From: Kryptolebias marmoratus
Lineage: Eukaryota > Chordata > Actinopteri > Cyprinodontiformes > Rivulidae
Direction: 5' to 3'
Assembly: GCF_001649575.2 (NCBI RefSeq)
Contig: NC_051437.1
Coordinates: 11,746,003 to 11,810,002 of the forward strand
Length of the DNA: 64,000 bases
Shown here: one piece after another, positions 10,991-21,850 of the stretch
Layout of the letters: the number at the start of each line of letters is the position of its first letter
How positions within the stretch are numbered: position 1 is the first letter of the stretch
The notes under the pieces: generated by a model
The model's database searches: none
Told to the model about the DNA's origin: nothing
Seen by the model: the letters and a program-made list of their open reading frames with translations, nothing else
Translations under genes and position numbers: made by a program

Positions 10991-12917
10991 CCATAAAAAC
11001 ATCTCTACGTGAGCCAGTGTTCACACAGTACACTCTGGCAAAAATGGTGCTTTTCCAAAAAAATCACAGTTCCTTAAAAAAGTGGTCAGGCAAGCTCCTT
11101 GCTGTTTTGCCAAGTTCACGCAAATATCTCAGTGATACTCAAAGGGAGTCTGGTTTCATAAAAATTGTCCCAGGAGAGTCTGGAGTATTTTTAACATCCT
11201 CTTTTTCAGACACTTGCATGTGTTAGAATGCACATGGACTAAATCTGCAATCTAGGGATGCAGTTGCTCCATCTATAGTCTCAAAGTATTGCTATATTTT
11301 TTTTCTGGCGTTTGAAATCCATGTGGCACTGCACCTTCATCTTCCAGATGGTGAGAGATTTTTGTTTGTTTTGATAATGTTGGGCTTTCCAAGTTCAGGT
11401 GTGCTACAGCCGCTGAGTTTTCTCCAAAATTCTGCTGACTGCTTTTGCACATGAGAAGAATTTCAATATAACTTTACATGCAGATTTCTGCTTCGCCTCT
11501 ATAAACAGATGCTCTAAAAAACACCTCCGTGCTCTTCTTACTCTTTGTTCTGTTTCATTTCTCTTTTAAAAAGTACAGAAGTATGTTCTTTTTTGCACAA
11601 GTGCACAAATTCTTTTTTACACGTACACAAACCTGAACTCCCACCACCGTCCTCCATTAGAAAAAAGTTCAATTTAATCCCCCTGAATATCTTGTTGATA
11701 TGTGTATTTACATATTTAACAGTCTTGCTGTGTGTGTATAGAGCTACAGTTTCAGCTCTGTGTATATGGTACATGTAGAATGACAACTTTGACAAAAATC
11801 AAGGAACACAGTGGCCTGTAATCAGATTAAATTGTGTCCCATCTACCCTGCCAAAATGTGAGCTAGCCATCTCAAGAGGACAATTAAACAGGAGTAGAGA
11901 GCAGCGTGCAAGAATTTATATCAGTCTCGGTCACGTAGGCATCTTAGATTTAGTGAGATGAAGAGCAGATTAGGAAGCGAGATAAAGCATGTGGAAGGAG
12001 GCAAAAGACAAGAAACACCTTAGATAGTTGTTTAGTTTTCTTTCTTCTGGGCGGAGAGGGAAATAGCCCATGTACTGACCATCTAGGCACCCCTGCATGA
12101 CAAAATGCTGCAGCCCACTGTGCTGAAATGCAATAAACCTCTACAGAAAACAGAGCAAAAGGCCTTTCATTCTCCAAAACTGGAACCAGAAATCTGACAA
12201 CCATGTCTGCAAATCACATCCCCATGCCCATTATTCACACTTCAAAGAGAAGACATGGCTTTTCTCTTGCTTATTTTATCCTTAATTTTATCAGGAGGAA
12301 GCAGGAAAAAACACACTGGCTAATAGACTTTTCTCTAAGCATCATATTCATTAGGGTCACCCTAATTTTAAACGATTTACTATGCAGATGGAAAATGGAG
12401 GATCATTGATATAATCCTCTTAAAGCACTCAGTATCACTTGTGAAGCACTGATCTGGATGGGGTAATTCCAAATCTTTGACTATCCGAAAGAATCGTTCA
12501 GAATCATTGTCTGCTCTAAATAGCAGTCTGAGGTCAAACAGATTGTCAGCTTAAGAATATCATTGTTTTAAATCGTTTCTGAACCTGGTATCTGTAACAG
12601 CAGAGAGACGGATGCAACAGAAATGGAAATGAAAGAGAGAACAAGAGCTCATCAAAAGCTTGATTGCATTTCAATGAAAAACAATCATGTTGTTTCAATT
12701 CTCCTGTTTTTCACGTTTTGTTTGGAGATCCAAAAATGACTGCAGAGAGACAATCAGATTCTGAAGAAAACAAGCAACAAATAAGTCTCATAGCAGAGAT
12801 ACAGACTTGTCTGTTTTGTGAAAAGTCTTAAATGTAAAAAAAACTCAATACAATGATGCTTTAATCAGTACACAGCATATTAAAATTTGAATAAGAAAAA
12901 ATTGTTGTTTTTCGAAT
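10991..12917. other. No gene seen; unique sequence
   Basis: Unique AT-rich sequence. Two complementary frames of 77 and 85 codons overlap at 11538-11795, which is typical of chance openness. No domain, RNA gene or transposon recognised. Confidence 0.6.
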
Positions 12918-12956
12918 GATTTATAAAATAGATTTATAAAATAGATTTTATAAATA
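12918..12956. repeat. 13-bp tandem repeat, three units
   Basis: The 13-mer GATTTATAAAATA occurs exactly at 12918 and 12931, and a slightly altered copy follows at 12944. Confidence 0.9.
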
Positions 12957-13829
12957 TACATATGAATAATTTAGTTTAATGAAATACCTTTGCATATCCT
13001 ACAGCATCTACAAATATGTAAGCTACCCATGCCAAGTTGACCTGCTGCCCCAAACCATCACAAATGTTATTTAAACTTTGGTTTGATACCAAGCCAGCCA
13101 GTTCTTTTTCTCTCTTGTCACAACATTTAAATTTGGATTTTCTAAGCCAGGACAGTTTCCCACTTCACTTCATTCTTCTTACTGTCACTGAGCTTTAAAA
13201 AGGTACCAATGTTTCTGGATCTTCTTCAAATCTACTCACGCTTTGTGCTGTAATTGCTGTTGAGGACACAAGCTCTGTTCTTTGACAATAATGATCAGAA
13301 CTATTTCTTACAAAATGCAATAATTGCCACAATCAAATTTAATCTTTTTAATATCCCAAAGATCACTTTTATTCAAAAATGGTTTATAGGTGTAGCCTTT
13401 GTAAACAAATATTATTCCAGAATCTCTAAGACTTGCACTGATCTACAGTAGATGCTGCAGTTAACAGATTCTTTGAAATTCTTTAGGGAAAGAATATTCC
13501 TAAATTGCAGTATTTGCTCAACAGTCTTTCACAGTATGGTAAATTCCTCATTTTCTATATTCATAAAAGTCTCTTTCATGATGCTGTTTTGTGCATTACT
13601 GACCTACTTCCATTATATAAAATTGGCTATGAATTTCCTCAGCTGAATCTTCCTGCATTACACAAATTTTCTAGACTTTTGTTGTGGAATGAAACATATT
13701 CGATATGCTGTTTTTTATATTATATACTCCAAGATGTTGGTGAAAGGCATAATTGCCTAGGAGGCAAAATCTATATTGTTAGGTATTATATTGCAATCAT
13801 GAAGGCAGTTAATAAAATCTCTTTTCTGC
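12957..13829. other. No gene seen; unique sequence
   Basis: AT-rich unique sequence leading up to the truncated end of a Tc1 copy. Frames of 64 to 113 codons have no domain. I looked for the missing C-terminal part of the Tc1 transposase here and did not find it. Confidence 0.55.
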
Positions 13830-15025
13830 TTCAGCAGTGTGTTTAGTCTCATTGTCCTGCTGGAAGGTGAACCTTCATCACAATCTCAGACCTCTAGAAA
13901 ACTCCAACAGGTTTCTCCTCAAGAATGTTACAATATTTGCTCCATATTTTTCCTTAATCTCTGATCAGTTTCCCAGTTCCTGTGGATGGAAAATGTTCAC
14001 ACAGCATGATGCAGCCACCACCATGCTTCACCATAGGAATGATGTTCTTGTGTGTTTGGTTTGCTCCAGACATGGTAGTGTCCTTGGTGGTCAAAAAATT
14101 AAATTTTCATCTCATCTGATCACAGCACCTTCTTCAGCATGTTTAGTGAGTCTTCATTATCTATTCTGGTGAAGACCAAACAGTCTGTCTTATTCTTGGC
14201 TTTAAGCTATGACTTTTTCCTGGCCACTTTTCCAAGAGGCCCAGCTCTGTGTAGCTTATGGACAAAAAACTCTCATACCTGCAGATAAGCTGCACAGCTC
14301 CTTCAAAGTTATCTTTGGTCTCTTGGTAACTTCTCTGATTAATGCCCTCTATGCTCAATTTGTGATTTTTGGTGGACCCTCTCTTGGCAGGATTGCTGTG
14401 GTGGTATAAGCTTTCCATGTTTGAACTGAAGGGCAAGCATTTGTTGAAGAAATGCAAATTTCCCAGGTATTATCCAGTGATTACTTTCTGAAAGTTTCAA
14501 TAAAGTCCACCCACTGGTTCATGAGACAGTTTGCCAACAGATAGACACACACAAACACTAGCTTGCACACACACAGCTTTTGCCTTTTTAACAGCTGGTA
14601 ATAAAAATGAATTTAATGGCGCTTCATAAGATTTTTCAGTCTTGGGATTTTTTTTTCACAACCCAGTATTGATCTGTTCTTCTCCACAGCTTTGTCTTTG
14701 ACCTGTGTGGAGAGTTTCTTGTTCTTCATGCTGTCTCTTGCTTGTAGTAGTTTTTACCTAGAAGAGTTGCGATGGTGTTAATTTTGAGGGCTATCAAAAC
14801 AGGTATACACTGAAATCATTTGACAGTTAGATTTTCCACAAGTAAATTTTTTTAACTAACTGTGTGGCTTCTCAAGGTTATGACAGGGGCTTTAAAGCAA
14901 AGTGGGTGAATACATATCCACGTGCTACTTTTCAATTCTACATATTTTTTTCACCATTTACCTTAATTAAAGTTTGGGCAGGTTCATTACTTTTCAGACT
15001 CAAACACTATTTAAATTTCTGGTTG
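13830..15025 (-). mobile_element. Tc1/mariner element with broken transposase
   Basis: On the minus strand this is a decayed Tc1-like element. A degenerate start ATG lies at 14727-14729, followed by MKNKKLS and a helix-turn-helix-like N-terminus. A frameshifted and stop-containing stretch near 14300-14400 still reads ALIREVTKRPKITLKEL, the hallmark second DNA-binding helix region of Tc1 transposases. The DDE-catalytic region is represented by the complement of AGCATGATGCAGCCACCACC (the GGSIM block) near 14007. The C-terminus is missing: homology stops near 13830. The 5' untranslated part continues to about 15025, with GGGTGAATACATAT at 14906-14919, but I see no terminal inverted repeat. The reading frame is interrupted by a 150-bp insertion and several stops, so it is inactive. 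Family knowledge: Tc1 transposase cuts and pastes by a DDE mechanism at TA sites. Confidence 0.85.
14430..14585 (-). repeat. 270-bp repeat fragment inserted inside the Tc1 copy
   Basis: Tc1-like sequence stops near 14425, just after GTGGTATAAGCTTTCCATG, and resumes near 14590 with ATGAATTTAATGGCGCTTC. Between them lies a foreign piece holding ATTACTTTCTGAAAGTTTCA, CCACTGGTTCATGAGACAG and a CACACA-rich end, which is one end of the ~270-bp repeat in minus orientation. The insertion post-dates the Tc1 copy. I could not define an exact target duplication. Confidence 0.65.
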
Positions 15026-15118
15026 AGCTTAATTAATTACTAATTTGAAGTCTTCCAAACATAAACAGAAATCATGCTTGTAGATATTTTTACCAGCACA
15101 CACACGCTCCTGCTGTCA

Positions 15119-15157
15119 CGCACACACACACAGACACACACCCACACACACACACAG
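15119..15157. repeat. CA-rich microsatellite, impure
   Basis: CA units with CAGA and CCCA interruptions. A shorter CA run sits just upstream at 15097-15105. Confidence 0.9.
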
Positions 15158-17139
15158 TGGTTCGTTAACATTTGCTCCACAGAGTTCTATAGTTCATTTT
15201 CTAAACCACATGCTGAGTCAAGAGTGTGCTGTTTCTGGGAACACTCTTTGGAGAAATTCTAGGAATTCAAGCATGAATGAAACATACTAAATCCAATTTC
15301 AGCTTGAAAAGAACAATTCAATTCAAAGAACAGCCCTTTTGCTTGTCCATTCGCTTGTCTGTGCTATTGTACAATGGCCAAAATTTATCTGTGTTTGTAA
15401 GTCAGATGTAATCATCGTCAGAGATTGGTGGAGAATGTCATCTTAACATTGAGGGGAAGAGATGTCCTTGTACTGGATACAATAAGTCAACTCAAGTCTT
15501 TTGAGCTCATAGAAAATTGAGTAATTCTCTAAAATTACGTTTACATTGTATTGTCCTTTATGTAAACATACTGTACGATCCAACAGCATTAACCCAAAGG
15601 TTTTGATCACATTTGTTGAATAATCTGCTTTTCCAGGCTGAAATTTCCTTATTAGATTCTCACAAAAGACATTTGACATTTGCTGAAGTCTATTTTTTTT
15701 TTATTTGTGTTTGTAGTACAGCTTTTTCTTACCCCTCAGGTAAATAGGCCACAACTCCAACTACACTGAGCCTCTTGGCTGCCAACTAGCCTGGAAGGAG
15801 GGGGACAAGTAACATATTGCTCTTGTTGCCTAACACTTCGTGGATTAAACATTAATTCACAAGGCTGTAAAACTTTAATATCCAAGCATGTGCATTATGC
15901 GAATTCAACTCACTGAGGTTATAGAGGTTTGGGGATAAAACTATTTATTTTTTTTCCGATACTTTTTCAATTTAATGACATAGATGTGTTGTGTGGTAGC
16001 CCTGTTGTTAAACACAGTGGAAATGAGGCTGCTTTGTTTGTTTGGCTTTAATTAACTGATTAAAATGGAAATTGGAGAAGACCAGCGTGCAAGATGTCCA
16101 GCCTTTTGTTTTTAAAACGCAAAAAACATGATGATCTAAAGCCACCAAAGAAACTGTAAAATTTAATAATACATAAACTGATTACTACCTTAACAAAATA
16201 TTGTTAACAGAACCACAAGTACACATTGTTGTGTGCTCATATATTCTTCATGAGTTTGTCTGGCCTCCTCAGACCTAACCCTGACTGTTCAATGTGTTTT
16301 CACTCCTCATGCCAAATTTTTCATTCCCTTTTTTAAATCAACCTTCTTCCATCTGATTATGATTTTCTTGAGTGGCAATGAATGTGCTTTTAAAGTCAAA
16401 ACTCTGCTCTAGATACCTGAACAATACAATAATCACATGCTTTAGCGCTGACATAATTATTGGCACCGTTCAGAAATCCTTAAATTAGTTCCTAAAACTA
16501 AATAAAAGGCATATAGTATCCACATGTTCTATTTTTGCATGAATGGCAAATGGTGAAGATGAGTAAAAAGCATTCCGAAATACAAAAATTATTATTACTA
16601 GGACAAATAAAGAATTTTCTCACTAAGAAGTCACCCATCCTGGACTATACCAGACTGTATATAGCCTGTTCCCAACCATACTGTTAATTAGAATGAATGA
16701 ATCATTCGTTAAACCAGGCCACCTTGCAACAATGTTGGTTAGTTGCCTTGGCGCATCCTACATGGCTGTCATACTGCTATAATTCTATCCCACACAGTTG
16801 GTATGGCTTGATTTAGGGTCAACTGGCACAGTCCCAATTGGTCTGACAGCACCCTCTGATTTGCCTTCACAGCCATGTTCATTTTGTCATTGATACATCT
16901 AAACTTTTTTTGGAAAAAGGCATACGACATGTTTTTTTTGTGTGCACACACTCTGTACATGTGTCTCCTGGTCAGTTTATTTGTCACTTTGAACTGTGAT
17001 AAAGATAAGATAAACTTAGTTTAAAGCTGAAGATGAAATAGCTATTTTTTTTCAATTGATGTGGTATTAGTACAGTTTCATTTCATTTGAAATGAAAAGG
17101 AGGACCCAAAAAACCCCTTAGGGGAAAGAAAAGAAAACA
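15158..17139. other. No gene seen; unique sequence
   Basis: Unique AT-rich DNA. The phrase AATTATTGGCACCGTTC near 16457 resembles a line found in some other Tc1-like elements, but I could not extend it, so no element is called. No domain in the short frames. Confidence 0.55.
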
Positions 17140-17620
17140 GTATTCAACCTTAATTAGCTTGTTTATGTAGAAGTTTAAGAATCAACGCTAGAAAAGGCCA
17201 GGTGATATATTTTCATAGGTTTAAAACCCTCTGACAAAGCCTATTTTAAGAATCAGCAAGCTCTGACTAGAGCAGAGGTGCAGCAATCTAACTGAAACAA
17301 CTGATACACAGTAAGCTGGAGACAGTTACCAGAAAGCGGCAAAACATTTCCAGGAAGCTTTTCCATCTGTTCACAAAGTGAGTAAGAAATGCCAACAAAC
17401 AGAATGCACGGTGGAGGTCTTGAAGCTGAAGAAAAACTTTAAGAGATTGGATAAAGGATAGCTAAAAAAGTACATCAAAACCTCAATTTAACTTAAAAAA
17501 GCCTTGAAGAAAATTTAACCCACTCTGGATTTGTGGCACACTTGTTTTTACAAGCAGCAATATAAGCACAAATATGTCCTTCGTGGACGAGTCATCAGAA
17601 GAAAATCTTTTCTGTCTTCA
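17140..17620 (+). mobile_element. Second Tc1/mariner fragment, different lineage
   Basis: This plus-strand fragment belongs to a different Tc1-like lineage from the copy at 13.8-15.0 kb. It keeps part of the 5' untranslated region (ATTAGCTTGTTTATGTAG, then AAAAGGCCAGGTGAT at 17192-17206), then the DNA-binding half of the transposase. Recognisable pieces are AAGTGAGTAAGAAATG near 17377, ACGGTGGAGGTC near 17409 and, close to the end, a frame reading GRVIRRKSFL from about 17586, equivalent to the GRVIRRKPFL block of intact relatives. Several in-frame stops and small indels kill the frame. Homology ends near 17620, so the whole DDE catalytic domain and the 3' terminus are absent. Confidence 0.75.
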
Positions 17621-17768
17621 ACTTGTGGTGCTATACAGAACACTGAAGAGTGCCGCATTCATTGTTTTAACACATAAATTACACTAAAGTGTGAGCATAA
17701 ACACAAGCCCTTAGTCTCAAAACAGTGCAGTACAATAAAATAAGTTATTGTGTTTTGTTTTCATGGTA
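17621..17768. other. No feature seen
   Basis: Unique AT-rich sequence between the Tc1 fragment and a TAA repeat. Confidence 0.6.
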
Positions 17769-17786
17769 TAATAATAATAATAATAA
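17769..17786. repeat. (TAA)6 microsatellite
   Basis: Six perfect TAA units. Confidence 0.95.
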
Positions 17787-18722
17787 ACTATATACTCAAA
17801 ATTGAATTTTGTACAGAGAGTAACAATGAGCAAATAAAAAAAAACAGACACTAATGATGAAAACTGGTAGGAAAGAAGGAAAACACTTCTGTGCTCGGAG
17901 GCATCAACTATAATCTGACCTCACTGTTGAAATTTTATGTTATTCTGTGACTAATCGTATGCCTAAAGAAAGTAAAACCTTACGTACTGAATGCACAGTT
18001 CATCATAACACGGAATGGAAATGTACTCTGAGATTTTACAGGATGTATCTAAAGCAACATCATTGATGAAAGACAGAAGGAAATGCTAACACTTCACAGA
18101 ACAGGAGAGTGTTGCATTTCGAACAGCAGTACAAAACACATGCATATAGGTTTAACACATGCAAGAGCCCAAACAGAAAACCTGTCTGACCATTGCACAG
18201 CTACACACTTTATTTTTTATTTCTCCCCCATTCTTTTCTTTGAAAAGTTGACACTGCTGCACAAACACCTCTAAATAATGAAAATGTGCTCTCAGGGTCA
18301 AGCAGCTCCTCAGCCAAACCTGTTTCCTGCCAAACAGTCAATACAGTGTTCCAGCAGAGAGTGGGGGTATGGGAAAACTCCCTCTTTGTCCCTGAGATTT
18401 TAATGCAGCTGTCTCTGCAGTTGAGTGGCCAAGCCGGGGAAACAGTAGATCTGTCAGATCCCTCTAGTTCTTACCCTTGGAGCCTTGTAATTCATCTTGC
18501 CTCCCTAATCTTTATTACATGCTTTGGTTCTCACCTGCAACACCCCATCTTCTCTCCCCTTTAACCTCTGCCTGCCTGATCATTTCACAAGTTCTTTCCT
18601 CTGCTTGAACTGCACGGGAGAATGACAATTTGGAGAGGATGTTGATTTTAACTGCAACTTTCTACCATTTCTTAGTCCCTAGCTCATATGTGGTACAATT
18701 GCAAATTTTGTACAGAGGTTAT
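17787..18722. other. No gene seen; unique sequence
   Basis: Contains a 92-codon plus-strand frame at 18286-18564 that is serine- and leucine-rich and has no recognisable domain. The part at 18290-18560 is somewhat GC-richer and could be a conserved island. Nothing more can be supported. Confidence 0.5.
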
Positions 18723-19127
18723 TGTCAGGTTGGGAGTAGAGAGCGGCGAACCCAAGGCACAGACTCATCTTGGTTCCAGGAAATAAAATAATTTATTTTT
18801 TAAATAAAAGAACACAAACAAAAGGCTGACGAGGCAGCAAAACCAAACAATAACAAAAATCCAAGATGTAGCAAAAAGGACAAGACAAGGCAAGACATGG
18901 GAGGAACCAGACAACGCGTTTAAGCAACAACAGACCAGCGAGTAAATGGAGGAAATGACCAGGTTTTAAAGGCAGAGGTTAATTAGAGAAAAGTGGGCAC
19001 AGGTGAATGATTACTAACTAGGAGCAGGTGGAGATGGACGTGGTAAGTAAACGAGTGACTGACTGAGGAGAAGTGAATATTGACAGGAGTACAAAGACTG
19101 AACTAAGACCTGACTAAACATAAACAT
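18723..19127 (-). mobile_element. LTR-like element, minus orientation
   Basis: Read on the minus strand, this block ends with an AATAAA-containing AT stretch, then a CTTGGGTTCGCCGCTCTC phrase and CCTGACA as the last bases. That layout (poly-A signal, a TTTGGGTTC.GCTCT phrase, then TGACA) recurs in the LTR-like blocks at 34.4-34.9 kb and 46.7-47.3 kb and is typical of the 3' part of many teleost LTRs, probably Gypsy-type. No gag, pol or primer-binding site flanks it, so it would be a solo or truncated LTR. The inner boundary is approximate. The 270-bp repeat starts in mid-unit straight after it. Confidence 0.5.
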
Positions 19128-19505
19128 AAATTTGCTGTGGTACTGACTGAGCATCAGCCCTAATGCATACTCTGAGCACTACAGATTGTGAAACATCACT
19201 TCAAATATTCCCTGTTAGAGTCAGGACTGTCAGTCTGTTAGCAAAATCAATCATAAACCACTGGAAGGATTTTAGTGAACCTCTCAAAAAAGTAATAATT
19301 GGCTGTACATCTTCAACTGAATAACATTTAGAGTCAAACAGACTCAAGATGACTGCCACAGATAATTGATGTTAGCCAACACAAACATTACATTACATTA
19401 GATACATTAACACAGTCACTTTTACAGATAATTAGCTACATTTTGCATGGTAGTAGCTGAGAGTCATTCTCAACGCGTACTTTGAGCATTAACACACCTC
19501 ATAAT
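19128..19505 (+). repeat. 270-bp interspersed repeat, one partial and one full unit
   Basis: The block begins in mid-unit with TTTGCTGTGGTACTGACTGA (compare TTTGGTGTGGTAGTAGCTGA elsewhere) and then runs through one whole unit: GTCTGTTAGCAAAATCAATC, a diverged AACCACTGGAAGGATTTTAG, TTCAACTGAATAAC, CAAGATGACTGCCACAG and GTAGCTGAGAGTCATTCTCA. Order and spacing match the copies at 31.5, 36 and 40.5 kb. The mid-unit start suggests the neighbouring LTR interrupted an older array. Confidence 0.85.
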
Positions 19506-20930
19506 ACCACGTGAGCTTGTGCATGTCATTTGCAACTTTGGACTTTAATTTGTACAAAGAAGGGTTCATCTCGGCAATCCTAGCAAAGATAAATTAGGTG
19601 AAGCGGCACTTTCTTTGAAGACTTCTGAAACTTGCACTGCATCTTCAAGTCAGTTCACCAAATAAATCTTATGTAGAGTTCAGCACTCGGGTGCCTCCTT
19701 TCAGCTTGCATTAGCAGTCAACACACAAGGAACTCTGGAGAGGCAGGATTATCATGCTGAATCGCCTGGGAATCTGCATCTCCCACACTCCATTAAAACA
19801 TCAACCCCGAGGTGATGGAGGCAGCAGGAAACATGGGAAACTAGAACTTTTCTTCCCTCCGCTAGCTTTAACTCACCATGTATCCATTAGGGTTGCTTAA
19901 AAGTGAAAAGTCACATGATTTTTGCACCTGGTTTCCCTGGAAACGGTTATCAAATACAAAATGGGGCTTTAAAGCTGCTTTCTATTATTGCACTCTCAGA
20001 ATGTGCACTTGTTGTTTTTATGTGCTTTTATGTATAACATTTAATGTCAGTCTTCTTTTTTTCCTGCACTGCTGCGGACATAAATAGTTTCTTGAAAAGT
20101 CCTCATGTATGGTTCCAGAAATTGTTGTACAGCTTTAATCGTTTCGCAGAGAACATGACACCAAACTGGCGGACACGCAGAAACGAAAAAGAAAGCACAA
20201 ACAAGTTGTTTGTATAAATAATGTGACGAGTGGGTACATGACAGTGCTGTGATGTCCTGAGGTAGAAGCTGGTATGATTTAATTTCAAACAGCATTTGAA
20301 TATATAATAACAAAAATGATTATTTCATCCAGACTTTTCTGGGCAGCAGTTCAGAAAATCTAATTGAGAACATTTGGGCTTTTTTCCCTTTTGAAAAATA
20401 ACTTACTTTCCGCAAAATATTTTTTTTAGAGAAACTCAACCAATTTGCATTACAATGGCACATTAAAAACTTTATTCTTGTCTTCATATACTTTAAAATG
20501 TAATACAGTTTTTATTTTCAATTTGTTAGGTTATGCACTTTATTCACATGTACTTGAATATTTTGGGGGTTGGTGTACCATTTAAGGGAATCAGTTTCTT
20601 CCTATACCTGTCCCTTGGCAACAGTAGGAGACTGTGCGTGCATAACACACAGAAAATGTCACCATGATAAATCTAACCTTTCTTGGAAGCCCTGAGTGGT
20701 TGCATACCTGTGTACTTGCATTAATAACCAGATCTATCAAAGGGGAGTTTTCAGTTGCATTAGTGTTTGGGGAGTAATTGCTGTCAGCAGGTCTGGCCAT
20801 AAATCCTGACACTTCAATCACAGCAACTCTATAAATCACACTTAAAAAAGTTCACATGTGATGTACAGTTTCCTTCTGTCTTATCTGCTAGCTGAAAATT
20901 CTTAGAGACAACTTAATACATAATTAGTGG
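19506..20930. other. No gene seen; unique sequence
   Basis: Unique sequence with short overlapping frames on both strands near 19.9-20.3 kb and 20.6-20.8 kb. No domain, repeat family or RNA gene recognised. Confidence 0.6.
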
Positions 20931-21243
20931 TTGCACTTCTAACTAAAGGCCACAAAAAATGAATTGTAAATGACCAACTAAACACTAACTAATGGTGAAG
21001 AGACAAGCACTTTTTAGACTGAGTTTCATCATTTGTTAATGGTTAGATAATAATTTCCTACCTATAAACATCACATTTTGGCTTATAAGAGTCACGCTTA
21101 GTTCACGGTTAGGTAACCATTACCTAATAACGAACAAGGGAACATTTTTTATTCCTAACCTCATCATTTGGAAAGGCTGAATTCATGATTAGTTCATCAT
21201 TTCCAAATCGCAGATTTTGTGGCCTTTAGTTGTAAGTGGCAAA
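20931..21243. mobile_element. MITE-like element with terminal inverted repeats
   Basis: Terminal inverted repeats face each other: TTGCACTTCTAACTAAAGGC from 20931 and, on the other strand, TTGCCACTTACAACTAAAGG ending at 21243. They continue inward through GGCCACAAAA on both sides. The ~255-bp interior has no coding capacity but holds many short palindromic words related to TAACTAATG, CATGATTAG and GGTTAGGTAACC. Size, TIRs and lack of coding sequence fit a non-autonomous DNA transposon. The superfamily is not clear, and I could not fix a target duplication. Confidence 0.7.
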
Positions 21244-21555
21244 AAAATCAGTCTTTTATGTATTTTTTTATTCTAGATGGTGTTGTTTATGGTTATCGCC
21301 TCTTATGTGGATTTTTAAGAACTTTAAATAAGTGGAATATTATTTGGCTAGACTTTATTCTGTGTCAATAGGTTAATGCCAAAATAGAGAATGCAAATGG
21401 TTCAAATGTGTTTATTGTCATAAGCATACTCTTAAAGACAAACAATGAAATTCTTCCTTTGTTTTATTGTCTAATTGGCACAAAATGGTATATACAGTAC
21501 ATATTAAGAGTAACAATAAAAAAAGCATATATCGATCTCTTTTTTTTAATATGAG
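21244..21555. other. No gene seen; possible older repeat near 21400
   Basis: The phrase GTGTTTATTGTCATAAGCAT, followed by CAATGAAATTCTTCC near 21409-21456, resembles a dispersed vertebrate repeat tail (TTATTGTCAT...AATGAAATTCTT). I cannot name it or delimit it. The rest is AT-rich. Confidence 0.35.
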
Positions 21556-21850
21556 CCAGTACCTGAATGAAGTAGTCAAAAGGTGAGCATAGAGGTACAT
21601 ACTGGAAAGTCACCAGTCCATTACATGACCATTTAGAGACAGGCAAATTATTCACACTCAAATCTAGGACCAATTTAGAATAACCAATTAACCTAGCATG
21701 CATGCTTTTGGACTGGGAGAGAAAACTGGAGAAACCCCATGCAAACACACAGGCAAACTCCAGGCATAAAAGCCCCAGTTGAGTTTCAAACCTAAGACCT
21801 CCCTGCTGCAGAGCAACAGGACTAACCAACTGCACCACTGTGTGGCCCAT
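21556..21850 (-). mobile_element. tRNA-derived SINE, minus strand
   Basis: On the minus strand the head reads GGGCCACACAGTGGTGCAGT and contains an A-box-like CAGTGGTGCAGTTGGTTAG and a decayed B box GGTTTGAAACTC (complement of 21781-21792). It is followed by the body familiar from teleost SINE or LINE tails: GTTTGCATGGGG, CAGTCCAAAAGCATGCATGC, TTAATTGGTTATTCTAAATT and ATGGACTGGTGACTTTCCAG. The A and B boxes are internal RNA polymerase III promoter elements. It is diverged and surely old. A 128-codon minus-strand frame across it is a by-product, not a gene. Its partner copy is at 38.5-38.7 kb. Confidence 0.8.

Noticed and set aside
14161..14457. 98-codon minus-strand frame with PAKRGSTKNHKL
   Set aside because: It is the wrong reading frame of the Tc1 transposase; the true frame next to it shows ALIREVTKRPKITLKEL with stops.
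16440..16560. Tc1-like phrase AATTATTGGCACCGTTC
   Set aside because: The resemblance could not be extended to either side; no TIR or transposase found.
21464..21850. 128-codon minus-strand frame
   Set aside because: It is the translation of a tRNA-derived SINE and its flank.
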